A stretch of DNA of 64,000 bases from Gaiellasilicea sp963761905 (GTDB taxonomy: Bacteria; Actinomycetota; Thermoleophilia; Gaiellales; Gaiellaceae), in contig CAVXIQ010000008.1 in assembly GCA_963761905.1 (NCBI GenBank), positions 248,001-312,000 of the forward strand. Direction: 5' to 3'. The translations under genes and the position numbers were made by a program. Positions 25,848-35,205 of this stretch are shown here, piece after piece. Numbering within the stretch: the first letter of the stretch is position 1; each line of letters begins with the position of its first letter. The notes beneath the pieces are model-generated. The model saw only the letters and a list, made by a program, of their open reading frames with translations, was not told the DNA's origin and made no database searches.

Positions 25848-27465
25848 CTAGGCGACCGGCTCCGTCCTCGCTGACCGCGCGGCGAGCTCTGCCTCTCTCC
25901 GTTCGAGCTCCTCCTCGGTTCCCTGGCGGACCGGGCCCTTGAACCAGTTCTTCGCCGAGAGGAACCACCAGCCGCCGAAGACGATCCCGATCGCCGCGAA
26001 CCAGAGGACGGTGTAGTTCGTCAGATCCCAGGTGAAGTCGTCCTCCCAGGGCAGCCCGGCTCTGTAGAGCGGGAAGACGAAGAGGATCGTGATCAGCGCC
26101 ACCCAGGCGAGCGAGAGGAGGTCGATCCACTTGTAGTGGCGGCCGAGGCTCCACGCGCCGGGCACGAACGCGTCGTGGAGCCGGTAACGGAGGTAGACGG
26201 GGATCACGAACGCGATGTAGAGCCCGATCACCGCGATCGCGGTGCCGACGCCGTAGCCGACGAGGTAGTTCCAGATCGCCGGGATCATCAGGATTCCGGC
26301 CAGCGCGACGATCGCCCAGACCGCGTTCCGGGGGACGCGGTTCGCCGCCACCTTGCTCCAGAGCGGGTGGCCGGGGACGGCCCGGTCGCGCGAGAAGGCG
26401 TACATCATCCGCGAGGCCGAGGTGACCGACGCCGTCACGCAGAAGAACTGCGCGACGACGCAGATGAAGAGGAGCGCCTCCGCCCAGTTCTGGCTCATCG
26501 ACTCGGCCCAGATCCACGGGACGACGATCCCGATGTTCTCGAGCGCGCCCTTCGGTGCTCGGGATCGCGAACGTCACCGCGAGCAGGAGGATCCAGCCGA
26601 CGACGACCGAGACGACGACGGCCATGTACATCCCGACCGCTGCCATCCGCGAGGCCTTCTGCGTCTCCTCGGCCATGTGCGCGGAGGCGTCGAAGCCGGT
26701 GATCGTGTACTGGGAGAGGAGCAGCCCGAGCCCGAACACGAACCAGAAGGCCGGGCTCGAGAAGTTGTCCGAGGCGTTCCCGTAGCCCGACGCGTTCACG
26801 GTCTCGCCGAAGACGTAGCCGACGCTACGGTGGTTGTCGGGCACGAGGATCAGGACGAGGACGATGAACGCGACCCCAGCCATGTGCCAGTACGCGGAGA
26901 TCGTGTTCAGCATCGCCGTGATGCTGACCTGGAACATGTTGATGATCCCCGCCGCGAGGAGGAAGATCGCGTAGAGCGTGAAGATCGACGCGTTCGCGGA
27001 GAAGCCGAACCAGTCGTTCATGTTCTCCGAGTAGCTGAACCAGTAGTCGAACAGAACGGTGCCGAACGTCGCCAGGCCGTAGCCGATCGCGGCGGTGACC
27101 GCGATCTGGCCGATCAGGTTGAACCAGCCCGTTGCCCAGCCCCACCCTGGGCCGCCGAGCTTCGACGCCCAGTAGTAGAGGCCGCCGGCGGTCGGGAAGG
27201 CGGAGGCGATCTCCGCCATCGCGAGCGCGATGATCGTCGAGAAGAGGCCGACGAGCAGCCAGCCCCACGTGACCGCGACCGGGCCGCCGCGCTCGAAGGC
27301 GACGAAGTACGACGTCAGGCAGCCCGCGAGGATCGAGATGATCGTGAACGAGATCGCGAAGTTCTGGAAGCCACCCATCCCGCGGAAGAGCTCCTGGGCG
27401 TACCCGAGTGAGTGCAGGGTCCGCTCGTCGTCCGAGTGTTGGGTGTCCGCAGGGTCCGTGCTCAT
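25848..27465 (-). CDS. APC-family amino-acid/amine permease (one apparent frameshift)
   Basis: A twelve-helix permease of the amino acid-polyamine-organocation family, about 539 residues when read through one indel. Its start, RTLHSLGYAQELFRGMGGFQ, and FTIISILAGCLTSY are typical of the GABA/amine permease subgroup. GGPGWGWATGWFNLIGQIA and FDASAHMAEETQKASR (helix 6-7 loop) follow. The frame shifts at the CCC of 26548-26550, after which it reads ALENIGIVVPWIWAESMSQN and ASVTSASRMMYAFSRDRAVP. GGAGGG lies 4 nt before ATG 27465. It is divergent from the glutamine-synthetase-like gene, so it likely imports the amine that pathway degrades. Confidence 0.85.
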
Positions 27466-27545
27466 CCGCCCTCCTAGCCCGTCGGTGTCGTGTCAGGCGC
27501 TATTACGTGCGCTTCGGCACAGCGTTGTCAACCTGTAGGACGGAA

Positions 27546-27551
27546 TAGGAT
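27546..27551 (+). promoter_or_regulatory. -10 box of the glutamine-synthetase-like gene (leaderless start)
   Basis: TAGGAT ends 7 nt before GTG 27559. A possible TTGTCA -35 lies about 15 bp upstream. Confidence 0.6.
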
Positions 27552-27558
27552 CGAGTGT

Positions 27559-28893
27559 GTGCTGAGCTTCGAGGAGCTGCGGGTCGAGGTGGGGCGGGGC
27601 GCGATCGACACGGTCGTCGTCGCGTTCACCGACATGCAGGGCCGGCTCATGGGCAAGCGCCTCCACGGCGAGTTCTTCATCGAGGAGACCGACGCAGGGC
27701 ATCCGGTCGAGGGCTGCAACTACCTGCTCGCGCTCGAGATGGAGATGGATCCGGTTCCGGGGTACGAGCTCGCAAGCTGGGAGCGCGGCTACGGCGATTT
27801 CGGCCTCGTCCCGGATCTCGCGACGCTGCGGCGGATCCCGTGGCTCGAGGCAACGGCGCTCGTGCTCTGCGACGTCGCCTGGCACGACGGCTCGCCGGTG
27901 GCGCCGTCCCCGCGCCAGGTGCTGCGGGCGCAGGTGGAGCGCGCCGAGGCGCTCGGCCTGACGCCGATGCTCGGCTCGGAGCTCGAGTTCTATTTGCTCA
28001 AGGAGACGTACGCCGAGGCACATGCCGCCCACTACCGCGGGCTGACTCCGTCGGTGCCCTACATCCTCGACTACCACGTGCTCGCGTCGAGCTACGACGA
28101 GCCGTTCATCCGCCAGATCCGGAACGGGATGCACGCCGCGGGGATCAAGGTCGAGACCTCGAAGGGCGAGGCGTGGCCGGGGCAGCACGAGATCAACTTC
28201 CGCTACGCCGACGCGCTGACGATGGCCGACAACCACGTCGTCTACAAGAACGGCGCCAAGGAGATCGCGCACCTCAACGGCTGCTCGATCACCTTCATGG
28301 CGAAGCCGGATCACACCTGGATCGGCAGCTCGTGCCACATCCACTCGTCGCTCTGGCAGGGCGAGCGGAGCGCGTTCGCCGGCGAGAGCCCGACGTTCAG
28401 GCGCTGGCTCGCCGGGCAGATCGCCTGTCTGCGCGAGCTGGCGATCTTCCTGGCGCCGAACGTGAACTCGTACAAGCGCTTCGCCGCGGGGTCGTGGGCG
28501 CCGACGACGCTCGCGTGGGGGCACGACAACAGGACCTGCGGCTTCCGGATCGTGGGGCGCGGCCCGGCGCTGCGGACCGAGACGCGAATCCCGGGCGCCG
28601 ACGCGAATCCGTATCTCGCGTTCGCGGCGATCATCGCGGCAGGCCTCTACGGGATCGAGCAGAAGCTACGGCTACCGGCCGCGCTCGAGGGGAACGCGTA
28701 CGAGTCCGATGCGGCGCGGTTCCCGCACTCGCTGCGCGAGGCGATCGAGGCGCTCGAGACGGGGGCGATGGCTCGGGCGGCGCTCGGTGACGAGGTCGTC
28801 GACCACTACCTGAACTACGCGCGCACGGAGCAGCGGCTCTTCGACGCGGCGGTGACCTGCTACGAGCGCGAGCGCTTCTTCGAGCGCGGCTAG
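27559..28893 (+). CDS. Glutamine-synthetase-like gamma-glutamyl ligase (PuuA type)
   Basis: A 444-residue member of the type I/III glutamine synthetase superfamily. Motifs are FTDMQGRLMGKRLHGEFF at the N-terminus, the metal/glutamate-site GSELEFYLLKETY, WPGQHEINF, HLNGCSITFMAKPDH and the C-terminal ADANPYLAFAAIIAAGLYGI. Together with a C26 hydrolase and an aldehyde dehydrogenase downstream, it fits the enzymes that attach glutamate to an amine (putrescine, ethanolamine or an alkylamine) before oxidation. It is not the housekeeping GlnA: neighbours and divergence point to catabolism. Which amine is used cannot be told. Confidence 0.8.
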   Translation: MLSFEELRVEVGRGAIDTVVVAFTDMQGRLMGKRLHGEFFIEETDAGHPVEGCNYLLALEMEMDPVPGYELASWERGYGDFGLVPDLATLRRIPWLEATALVLCDVAWHDGSPVAPSPRQVLRAQVERAEALGLTPMLGSELEFYLLKETYAEAHAAHYRGLTPSVPYILDYHVLASSYDEPFIRQIRNGMHAAGIKVETSKGEAWPGQHEINFRYADALTMADNHVVYKNGAKEIAHLNGCSITFMAKPDHTWIGSSCHIHSSLWQGERSAFAGESPTFRRWLAGQIACLRELAIFLAPNVNSYKRFAAGSWAPTTLAWGHDNRTCGFRIVGRGPALRTETRIPGADANPYLAFAAIIAAGLYGIEQKLRLPAALEGNAYESDAARFPHSLREAIEALETGAMARAALGDEVVDHYLNYARTEQRLFDAAVTCYERERFFERG

Positions 28894-28897
28894 TGGA

Positions 28898-28919
28898 CTT
28901 TGTGTTCATTGCGCACAAG
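28898..28919. repeat. Intergenic palindrome, copy 2
   Basis: CTTTGTG-N9-CACAAG-type palindrome (right arm GCGCACAAG) beginning 5 nt after the ligase stop and ending 21 nt before the next start, so it could act as an attenuator inside the operon. Confidence 0.75.
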
Positions 28920-28939
28920 CGCTCTTTGAGGGGCGCTTC

Positions 28940-29661
28940 GTGAGCCGGCCGGTGATCGGGATCACCGCCTACGCGGAGCCGAGCGCCCGCTGGGGGGCTT
29001 GGGAGCTGCCTGCTGCGCTCGTTCCGCTCGCGTACGTGCGCGCGATCGAGGAGGCCGGCGGCCGGCCGCTGCTCGTGCCGCCGAGCGAGCACGGGGTGGA
29101 GGAGACGCTCGCCGCGCTCGACGGGATCCTCTTCTCGGGCGGCTCGGATCTCGACCCCGAGCTCTACAGCCAGTCCGCGCATCCGGAGACGAACGGCGTT
29201 CGCGCGGAGCGCGATCGCGGCGAGCTCGCGCTCCTGACCGCCGCGCTCGAGCGCGACCTGCCGGTGCTCGCCGTCTGCCGGGGCTCCCAGATGCTGAACG
29301 TGGCCCGCGGCGGCGATCTCGTCCAGCACCTCCCGGAGGTCGTGGGCGACGAGAAGCACAAACAGATTTCCGGCGTCTTTGCCGATCACGAGGTCGACGT
29401 GAAGCCGGAATCGCGAGTCGGCTCGCTGCTCGGCGAGCGCGCGCCGGTCAAGTCGCACCACCACCAGGGGTTCGGCCGCGTGGGCGAGGGGCTCGTCGAG
29501 ACCGCTTGGGCCGAGGACGGGACGCTCGAAGCGCTGGAGGATCCGACCAAGCGCTTCGCCGTCGGCGTCCTCTGGCATCCCGAGGAGGGCGAGGATGGCG
29601 CTCTCTTCCGCGCGCTCGTCGAGGAGGCGCGCGCCTACCGGGACGAACGGGCGCTCGCTGA
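28940..29661 (+). CDS. Class C26 gamma-glutamyl hydrolase (PuuD type), 3' end frameshifted
   Basis: A glutamine-amidotransferase-fold hydrolase. The nucleophile elbow is LAVCRGSQMLNVARGG, catalytic His blocks are SHHHQGFGRVGEGLV and GVLWHPEEGED, and ILFSGGSDLDPELY precedes. PuuD-like enzymes cut gamma-glutamyl-GABA and related products. GAGGGG lies 6 nt before GTG 28940. The frame as written runs on without a stop through the aldehyde dehydrogenase gene. If one base is missing near 29610-29645, the protein ends at TGA 29659-29661, overlapping the next ATG. That TGATG coupling is the likely true structure. Confidence 0.8.
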
Positions 29662-31013
29662 TGCTGACCGTCCTCAACCCGGCGACGGAGGAGCCGATCG
29701 CCGAGCTCGAGCAGGCCGGCGTCGAGGAGACGGACGAGCTCGTCGCCCGGGCGAAGGCCGCGTTTCCCGCCTGGCGGGCGGTCGCGCCCACCGATCGCGC
29801 GCGCCTGCTGCGACGGCTCGCGACGCTCGTCGAGGAGCACCACGAGGAGCTCTCGCGGCTCGAGTCGCGCAACGCGGGCAAGCCGATCACCGGCGCGCGC
29901 GGCGAGATCGGGATGGTCGCGGACGTCTTCCACTTCTACGCGGGCGCGGTCGACAAGCACCACGGCGAGACGATCCCGGTGGGCGGCGGCGTCGATCTCA
30001 CCTTCCGCGAGCCGCTCGGCGTCGTCGGGCTGATCGTGCCGTGGAACTTCCCGCTCAACATCGCCTCCTGGAAGCTCGGCCCGGCGCTCGCGTGCGGCAA
30101 CACCGTCGTCCTGAAGCCGGCGGAGCTGACGCCGCTCTCGGCGCTCCGGCTCGCAGAGCTCGCGCTCGAGGCGGGGATCCCGGAGGGCGTACTGAACGTG
30201 GTCGTCGGCAAAGGGTCGGTCGTCGGCCGGCGGCTGGTCGAGCACCCTGACGTCGCCAAGATCGGCTTCACGGGCTCGACCGAGGTGGGCCGGCAGGTGA
30301 TGGAGGGCGCCGCGGCGACGATCAAGCGCGTCACGCTCGAGCTCGGCGGCAAGTCCGCGAACGTGATCTTCGCCGACGCCGATCTGGAGCAGGCGGCGGC
30401 GGCGGCGCCGTACGCGGTCTTCGACAACGCCGGCCAGGACTGCTGCGCGCGCTCGCGGATCCTGGTTCAGAGATCCGCCTACGACGAGTTCCTGGATCGA
30501 CTCGTGGCCGCAACGGCCGCGGTGAGAGTGGGCGATCCCGAGGACGACACAACGGAGATGGGGCCGCTGATCTCGGCGGCTCATCGCGAAACGGTCGCCG
30601 GCTACGTCGACGGAACCCCGGTCGCGTTTCGCGGAGACGTGCCCGAAGGCGCCGGTTTCTGGTTTCCCTGCACCGTCGTCGAGGCGACGAACGACGATCG
30701 GATCGCTCGCGAGGAGGTCTTCGGTCCGGTCGCCGCCGTGATCCCGTTCGAGGACGAGGCGGACGCGATCCGGCTCGCGAACGAGACGCCGTACGGGCTT
30801 TCCGGCTCGATCTGGACGCGCGACGGCGCTCGGGCGCTGCGGGTGGCGCGGGCGGTCGAGGCCGGCGTGCTCTCGGTCAACTCGAACAGCTCGGTGCGGG
30901 TCTCGACGCCGTTCGGCGGCGTCAAGCAGTCCGGGTTCGGGCGCGAGCTCGGGATGCACGCGCTCGAGGGCTACTCGGACGTGAAGAACGTCTACATCGC
31001 GACGGAGGAGTAG
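29661..31013 (+). CDS. NAD-dependent aldehyde dehydrogenase
   Basis: A 450-residue aldehyde dehydrogenase superfamily enzyme. The cofactor region has VGLIVPWNFPLNIASWKLGP and IGFTGSTEVGRQV, the general base is in VTLELGGKSANVIF, and the catalytic cysteine in NAGQDCCARSRILVQ. The end reads TPFGGVKQSGFGRELG. In the gamma-glutamylated amine route it would oxidise the gamma-glutamyl-aminoaldehyde (PuuC step). It is translationally coupled to the hydrolase upstream and 2 nt from the SDR downstream. Confidence 0.9.
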   Translation: MLTVLNPATEEPIAELEQAGVEETDELVARAKAAFPAWRAVAPTDRARLLRRLATLVEEHHEELSRLESRNAGKPITGARGEIGMVADVFHFYAGAVDKHHGETIPVGGGVDLTFREPLGVVGLIVPWNFPLNIASWKLGPALACGNTVVLKPAELTPLSALRLAELALEAGIPEGVLNVVVGKGSVVGRRLVEHPDVAKIGFTGSTEVGRQVMEGAAATIKRVTLELGGKSANVIFADADLEQAAAAAPYAVFDNAGQDCCARSRILVQRSAYDEFLDRLVAATAAVRVGDPEDDTTEMGPLISAAHRETVAGYVDGTPVAFRGDVPEGAGFWFPCTVVEATNDDRIAREEVFGPVAAVIPFEDEADAIRLANETPYGLSGSIWTRDGARALRVARAVEAGVLSVNSNSSVRVSTPFGGVKQSGFGRELGMHALEGYSDVKNVYIATEE

Positions 31014-31015
31014 AG

Positions 31016-31792
31016 GTGGCGGGACGGCTCGAGGGCAAGGTCTGCGTGATCACCGGCGCCGGCGGCGGGATGGGGCGGGACGCCGCGATCCTCTTCGCCG
31101 AGGAGGGCGCCAAGGTCTGCGTCGCCGACGCGAGCCTCGAGGCGCTCGAGGAGACGGTGGGGATGCTTCCTGCGGGCGCCGCGCTCGGCTCGCACACGAA
31201 CGTCGCGGACGAGGCCGAGGTGGAGGCGATGTTCGCGGCGACCGCGGCCGAGCTCGGCGGCGTCGACGTGATCTACAACAACGCGGGGATCTCGCCGGCC
31301 GACGACGACTCGATCCTGGAGACGGAGCTCGACGCCTGGCAGCGCGTCCAGGACGTGAACGTGAAGGGCGTCTTCCTCTGCTGCAAGCACGGGATTCCGC
31401 ACCTGCTCGAGCGCGGCGGCGGCTCGGTGATCAACGTCGCCTCGTTCGTCGCGATTCTCGGCGCCGCGACCTCGCAGATCTCCTACACCGCCTCGAAGGG
31501 CGCCGTCCTCTCGATGTCGCGCGAGCTGGCGGTGCAGTTCGCCCGGCAGGGCGTGCGCGTGAACGCGCTCTGCCCGGGGCCGGTCGAGACGCCGCTCCTG
31601 CTCCGGATCTTCGGCGACGACCCGGCGGCCTACGAGCGCCGGCGAATCCACCTCCCGATGGGGCGGCTCGCGAAGCCGCGGGAGATCGTCAACGCGGCCC
31701 TCTTCCTCGCGAGCGACGAGTCGTCGTACGTGAACGGCGCCACGTTCCTCGTCGACGGCGGGCTGACGGCCGCCTACGTGACACCGGAGTAG
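31016..31792 (+). CDS. Short-chain dehydrogenase/reductase
   Basis: A classical SDR of 258 residues. The cofactor loop is TGAGGGMG, then NNAG (VDVIYNNAGISPADDD), the catalytic Ser in VINVASFVAILG and YxxxK in ISYTASKGAVLSMS. The protein ends FLVDGGLTAAYVTPE. An acidic residue after strand two (VCVADAS) suggests NAD. Its role in the amine pathway is unclear: it could handle an alcohol or aldehyde intermediate. GTG start, 2 nt after the aldehyde dehydrogenase stop. Confidence 0.85.
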   Translation: MAGRLEGKVCVITGAGGGMGRDAAILFAEEGAKVCVADASLEALEETVGMLPAGAALGSHTNVADEAEVEAMFAATAAELGGVDVIYNNAGISPADDDSILETELDAWQRVQDVNVKGVFLCCKHGIPHLLERGGGSVINVASFVAILGAATSQISYTASKGAVLSMSRELAVQFARQGVRVNALCPGPVETPLLLRIFGDDPAAYERRRIHLPMGRLAKPREIVNAALFLASDESSYVNGATFLVDGGLTAAYVTPE

Positions 31793-31822
31793 CGCAGAAC
31801 GGAGCGCAGCGCGCCGAGAGAG

Positions 31823-31843
31823 CTTGTGCGCAATGAACACAAG
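31823..31843. repeat. Intergenic palindrome, copy 3
   Basis: 21-nt palindrome, the exact reverse complement of copy 2 without its extra T. It sits 30 nt after the SDR stop inside a larger dyad (AGCT and GCGCGCCG arms continue outward), so it can form a long terminator-like stem before the TPP promoter. Confidence 0.75.
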
Positions 31844-31860
31844 CTTCGTTCGCGGCGCGC

Positions 31861-31866
31861 TACGAT
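31861..31866 (+). promoter_or_regulatory. -10 box of the thi operon
   Basis: TACGAT 13 nt upstream of the TPP aptamer. Confidence 0.5.
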
Positions 31867-31879
31867 TGGCGCTGCCGTA

Positions 31880-31966
31880 CGGGGAGCTCGGGGCAACCGG
31901 GCTGAGAGGGCGGACGTGAGCGCCGCCGACCCGAGAACCTGATCTGGGTAATGCCAGCGGAGGGAG
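31880..31966 (+). promoter_or_regulatory. TPP riboswitch (THI element)
   Basis: All conserved blocks are present: GGGGAGC at the 5' side, GGGCTGAGAGGG (the pyrimidine-binding helix), ACCCGAGAACCTGATCTGGG and GTAATGCCAGCGGAGGGA at the 3' side. The closing GGAGGGA also serves as the Shine-Dalgarno sequence of thiN, 6 nt before its GTG. TPP binding should therefore block ribosome access and turn the whole operon down when thiamine is plentiful. Confidence 0.95.
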
Positions 31967-31972
31967 CTGAGA

Positions 31973-32605
31973 GTGGTCGAGCGGGTCGTCGTCGTTGCCG
32001 CCGGAGCGCGCGGGCCGCTTCCCGACCTCGGCGAGTCGTTCGTCGTCGCGGCAGATGGTGGCGCCGACGCCGCGCTCGAGCTCGGCCTCCGCGTCGACCT
32101 CGCGATCGGCGACTTCGACTCGATCAGCGCCGACGGGCTCGCGGCGCTGGAGCAGGCGGGGACGCGGATCGAGCGCCATCCGGCCGCGAAGGACGCGACC
32201 GACCTCGAGCTCGCGCTCGACGCCGCGCTCGCGGCCGAACCGCGCCGGATCCTCCTCGTCGGCGCGGCCGGAGGTCGGCTCGATCACCTGCTCTCGTCGC
32301 TCGAGCTGCTCGCGAGCTCCCGCTACGCGCACGTCGAGCTCGATGCGCAGCTCGGCGCCGCCCGCGTTCACGTGATCCGCCGGGCGCGAACGCTCGCGGG
32401 CACCCCCGGCGCGCTGCTCTCCCTCCACGCGCTCCACGGCGCGGCGACGGGCGTCACCACCGAGGGCCTCGAGTATCCGCTCGCGGGCGAGACGCTGGAG
32501 CCCGGCTCGAGCCGCGGCGTCTCGAACGTCTTCGCCGCGTCCGAGGCGCGCGTCACGCTCGAGAGCGGCGTCCTGCTCGCCGTCAGGCCCGGGATGCCGG
32601 CGTGA
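31973..32605 (+). CDS. thiN: Thiamine diphosphokinase
   Basis: Transfers pyrophosphate from ATP to thiamine, giving TPP. The 210 residues have the family motifs VVAADGGADAALELG, AIGDFDSIS, HPAAKDATDLELALDAAL and LLVGAAGGRLDHLLSSLELL; the acidic residues in these bind Mg-ATP. First gene after the TPP riboswitch and followed by a thiamine-type importer, so the operon is salvage: import then pyrophosphorylate. Confidence 0.92.
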   Translation: MVERVVVVAAGARGPLPDLGESFVVAADGGADAALELGLRVDLAIGDFDSISADGLAALEQAGTRIERHPAAKDATDLELALDAALAAEPRRILLVGAAGGRLDHLLSSLELLASSRYAHVELDAQLGAARVHVIRRARTLAGTPGALLSLHALHGAATGVTTEGLEYPLAGETLEPGSSRGVSNVFAASEARVTLESGVLLAVRPGMPA

Positions 32606-33642
32606 AGCGGCTCGCGCTCCTCCTGACCGCGCTCGCGGTGGCAGGCTGCGGCGGCAGCGACGAAGCGGCCGAGCCGACGCAGGTCGTCCTCGTCACCCAC
32701 GACTCGTTCGCCGTCTCGAAGCCGGTCCGCGCCGCCTTCGAACGGGAGACGGGCCTCCGGCTCAAGATCCTCCAGACCGGCGATGCCGGCACAGCGCTCA
32801 ATCGCGCCCTGCTGACCAAGGGGAATCCGGAGGGCGACGTCTTCTTCGGGCTCGACAACAACCTGCTCTCGCGGGCGCTGGCCGAGGATCTCTTCGAGCC
32901 CTACGAGCCGGCCGGCCTCGACGCCGTTCCAGACGGCTACGAGCTCGACGACCGACATCGGGTGACGCCGATCGACCACGGCGAGGTCTGCCTCAACGTC
33001 GACAAGGGCTGGTTCGCGGAGCGAGACCTCTCGCCGCCGCGCTCGCTGGCCGACCTCACCGACGAGCGCTACCGCGGCCTCCTCGTCGTCCAGAATCCGG
33101 CCACGTCGACTCCGGGGCTCGCCTTCCTCCTGGCGACGGTCGCCCGCTTCGGCGAGCCCGGCTGGCAGGACTTCTGGCGCGGGCTCCGCGCGAACGACGT
33201 GCTCGTCGTCGACGGCTGGGAGGCGGCGTACACCGCGCAGTTCTCCGGCGCCGGCGGCAGCAAGGGAACGAAGCCGATCGTCGTCTCGTACGCCTCGAGC
33301 CCGCCGGCCGAGGTCGTCTTCGCCGGCAAGCCGCTCGAGGAGGCGCCGACCGCCGTCGTCGAGGACAGCTGCTTTCGCCAGGTCGAGCTCGCCGGGGTGC
33401 TCCGTGGCGCCGCGAACGAGGAAGGCGCGCGCAAGCTGATCGACTTCATGCTCACCGAGCGCTTCCAGGCCGACCTGCCGCTCTCGATGTTCGTCTTCCC
33501 CGTACGCGACGGGGTCGAGCTGCCGGAGGCGTTTCGCAAGTTCGCCGTCGTGCCCGAGCGGCCGCTCGAGCTCGAGCCGGACGAGATCGGCGAGAACCGC
33601 GACCGCTGGATCCGGGAGTGGACGTCGATCGTGCTCCGCTGA
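32602..33642 (+). CDS. thiB: Thiamine-type ABC transporter substrate-binding lipoprotein
   Basis: A 346-residue binding protein. The lipobox LAVAGC near residue 16 marks it as a membrane-anchored lipoprotein. LVTHDSFAVSKPVRAAFERE, LLTKGNPEGDVFFGLDNNLL and VVQNPATSTPGLAFLL are characteristic of the thiamine/thiamine-phosphate-binding ThiB family. GTG overlaps the thiN stop (GTGA). The TPP riboswitch supports a thiamine-type substrate. Confidence 0.9.
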   Translation: MKRLALLLTALAVAGCGGSDEAAEPTQVVLVTHDSFAVSKPVRAAFERETGLRLKILQTGDAGTALNRALLTKGNPEGDVFFGLDNNLLSRALAEDLFEPYEPAGLDAVPDGYELDDRHRVTPIDHGEVCLNVDKGWFAERDLSPPRSLADLTDERYRGLLVVQNPATSTPGLAFLLATVARFGEPGWQDFWRGLRANDVLVVDGWEAAYTAQFSGAGGSKGTKPIVVSYASSPPAEVVFAGKPLEEAPTAVVEDSCFRQVELAGVLRGAANEEGARKLIDFMLTERFQADLPLSMFVFPVRDGVELPEAFRKFAVVPERPLELEPDEIGENRDRWIREWTSIVLR

Positions 33643-35205
33643 GGCGGCTGCCGCTCCTCGCGGCGGTGACGATCCCGACGGCCTTCCTGGCGGTCTTCTT
33701 CGTCTATCCGCTGGTCACGATCGTCGCGCGGGGGCTCGGCGAGCGCGGCTCGGGCGCGTTTCAGGCCGCCGAGACGCTGCGGATCGCGTGGTTCACGACG
33801 TGGCAGGCGGCGCTCTCGACGCTGCTCACGCTCGTCGTCGGCCTACCACTCGCGTGGGTCGTCGGCCGCTTTGCGTTCCGAGGTCGCCAGCTCGTGCTCG
33901 CGCTCGTCCTCGTCCCGTTCGTGCTGCCGACGCTCGTCGTCGCGACCGCGTTCGTCTCGCTGCTCCCGGACCGGCTCGACCAGAGCGTCTGGGCGATCCT
34001 CCTCGCCCACGCGTTCTTCAACGTCGCCGTCGTCGTGCGGGTCGTCGGCGGCTACTGGGCGGGGCTCGGCCGGACGACCGAGGCGGCCGCCGCGGTGCTC
34101 GGCGCGGGGCCGTGGCAGCGGCTGCGCGAGGTGACGCTGCCGCAGCTCGCGCCGGCCCTCGCCGCGGCCTCTGCGCTCACCTTTCTCTTCTCGTTCACGT
34201 CGTTCGGCGTGATCGTCGTTCTCGGCGGCCCGACGATCGCAACGCTCGAGACGGAGATCTACAACCAGGCGGCGCGGCTCTTCGACCTGCAAACCGCGGC
34301 TGTCCTGGCGCTCGTCCAGCTCGTCGCTGTGGCCGCGATCATCCTGGTTGCCGGTCGACTGGAGGGGAGACTTGCCCGCCGCGCCGGACCTGCGAGCGCC
34401 TGGCGGACGTTGCGGCGCCCGCACGGGTCGCGAACGCGCGGCAGTCGCTGCGATCCTCGCCGCGTCGGGCGCTCTCCTCGGACTGCCCGTCGTCGCGCTC
34501 GTGCGCCGCTCGTTCTCGACGCCGGACGGGCTCGGCTTCGACCACTACCGCTCGCTCGGGCGGGAGACGAGCGTCCTCCTCGTCACGCCGTGGGAGGCGG
34601 TCGCCAACTCGCTCGCGTTCGCGACGATCGCAACCGCGCTCGCGCTCGGGCTCGGTGGTCTGCTTGCGCTTGCGCTCGCCCGGCTCCGAGCGGGCTGGCT
34701 CGACGCGCTCGTCCTGCTGCCGCTCGGCGGCTCGGCCGTGATGCTCGGCTTCGGCTTCGTGATCGCCTTCGACGAGCCGCCGCTCGAGCTGCGCGGGTCG
34801 CCGTGGCTCGTGCCCATCGCGCAGGCGCTCGTCGCCGCGCCCTTCGTCTTCCGGATCGTGGCGCCGGCCATCCGCGCGATTCGGCCCGAGCTCCGCGAGG
34901 CGGCGGCGTTGCTCGGCGCCTCGCCGGCGCGGGTGCAGCGAGAGATCGACCTGCCCCTCGCGGGGCGCGCACTCGGCGCTGCAGCCGGGTTCGCGTTCGC
35001 GATCGCGCTCGGCGAGTTCGGCGCGACGGTCTTCGTCGCTCAGGCCGACCGGCCGACGCTGCCGGTCGCGATCTTCCGCTTCCTCGGCCGGCCGGGCGCG
35101 GAGAACCAGGGCTCGGCCGCGGCGCTCGCCGTCGTGCTCGCGCTGCTCGCGGCGGCTGCGGCTCTCGTCGCCGGGCGTGCCGGCGGGGCCAGGGCGCCGC
35201 TGTGA
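33618..35205 (+). CDS. thiP: Thiamine ABC transporter permease ThiP (one apparent frameshift)
   Basis: A double-length permease with two copies of the binding-protein-dependent transport domain, as in ThiP. The first half has AAAAVLGAGPWQRLREVTLP and the second EAAALLGASPARVQREIDLP, each an EAA-loop that docks on the ATPase. About twelve helices in total. The frame shifts at the GGG of 34425-34427: with one G fewer, RRPHGRERAAVAAILAASG joins the halves. GTG 33618 overlaps thiB by 25 bp. Confidence 0.88.

Noticed and set aside
28940..30250. C26 hydrolase reading on as a 436-residue fusion
   Set aside because: The extra 200 residues are an out-of-frame reading of the aldehyde dehydrogenase; a one-base loss hiding the TGA at 29659 explains it better.
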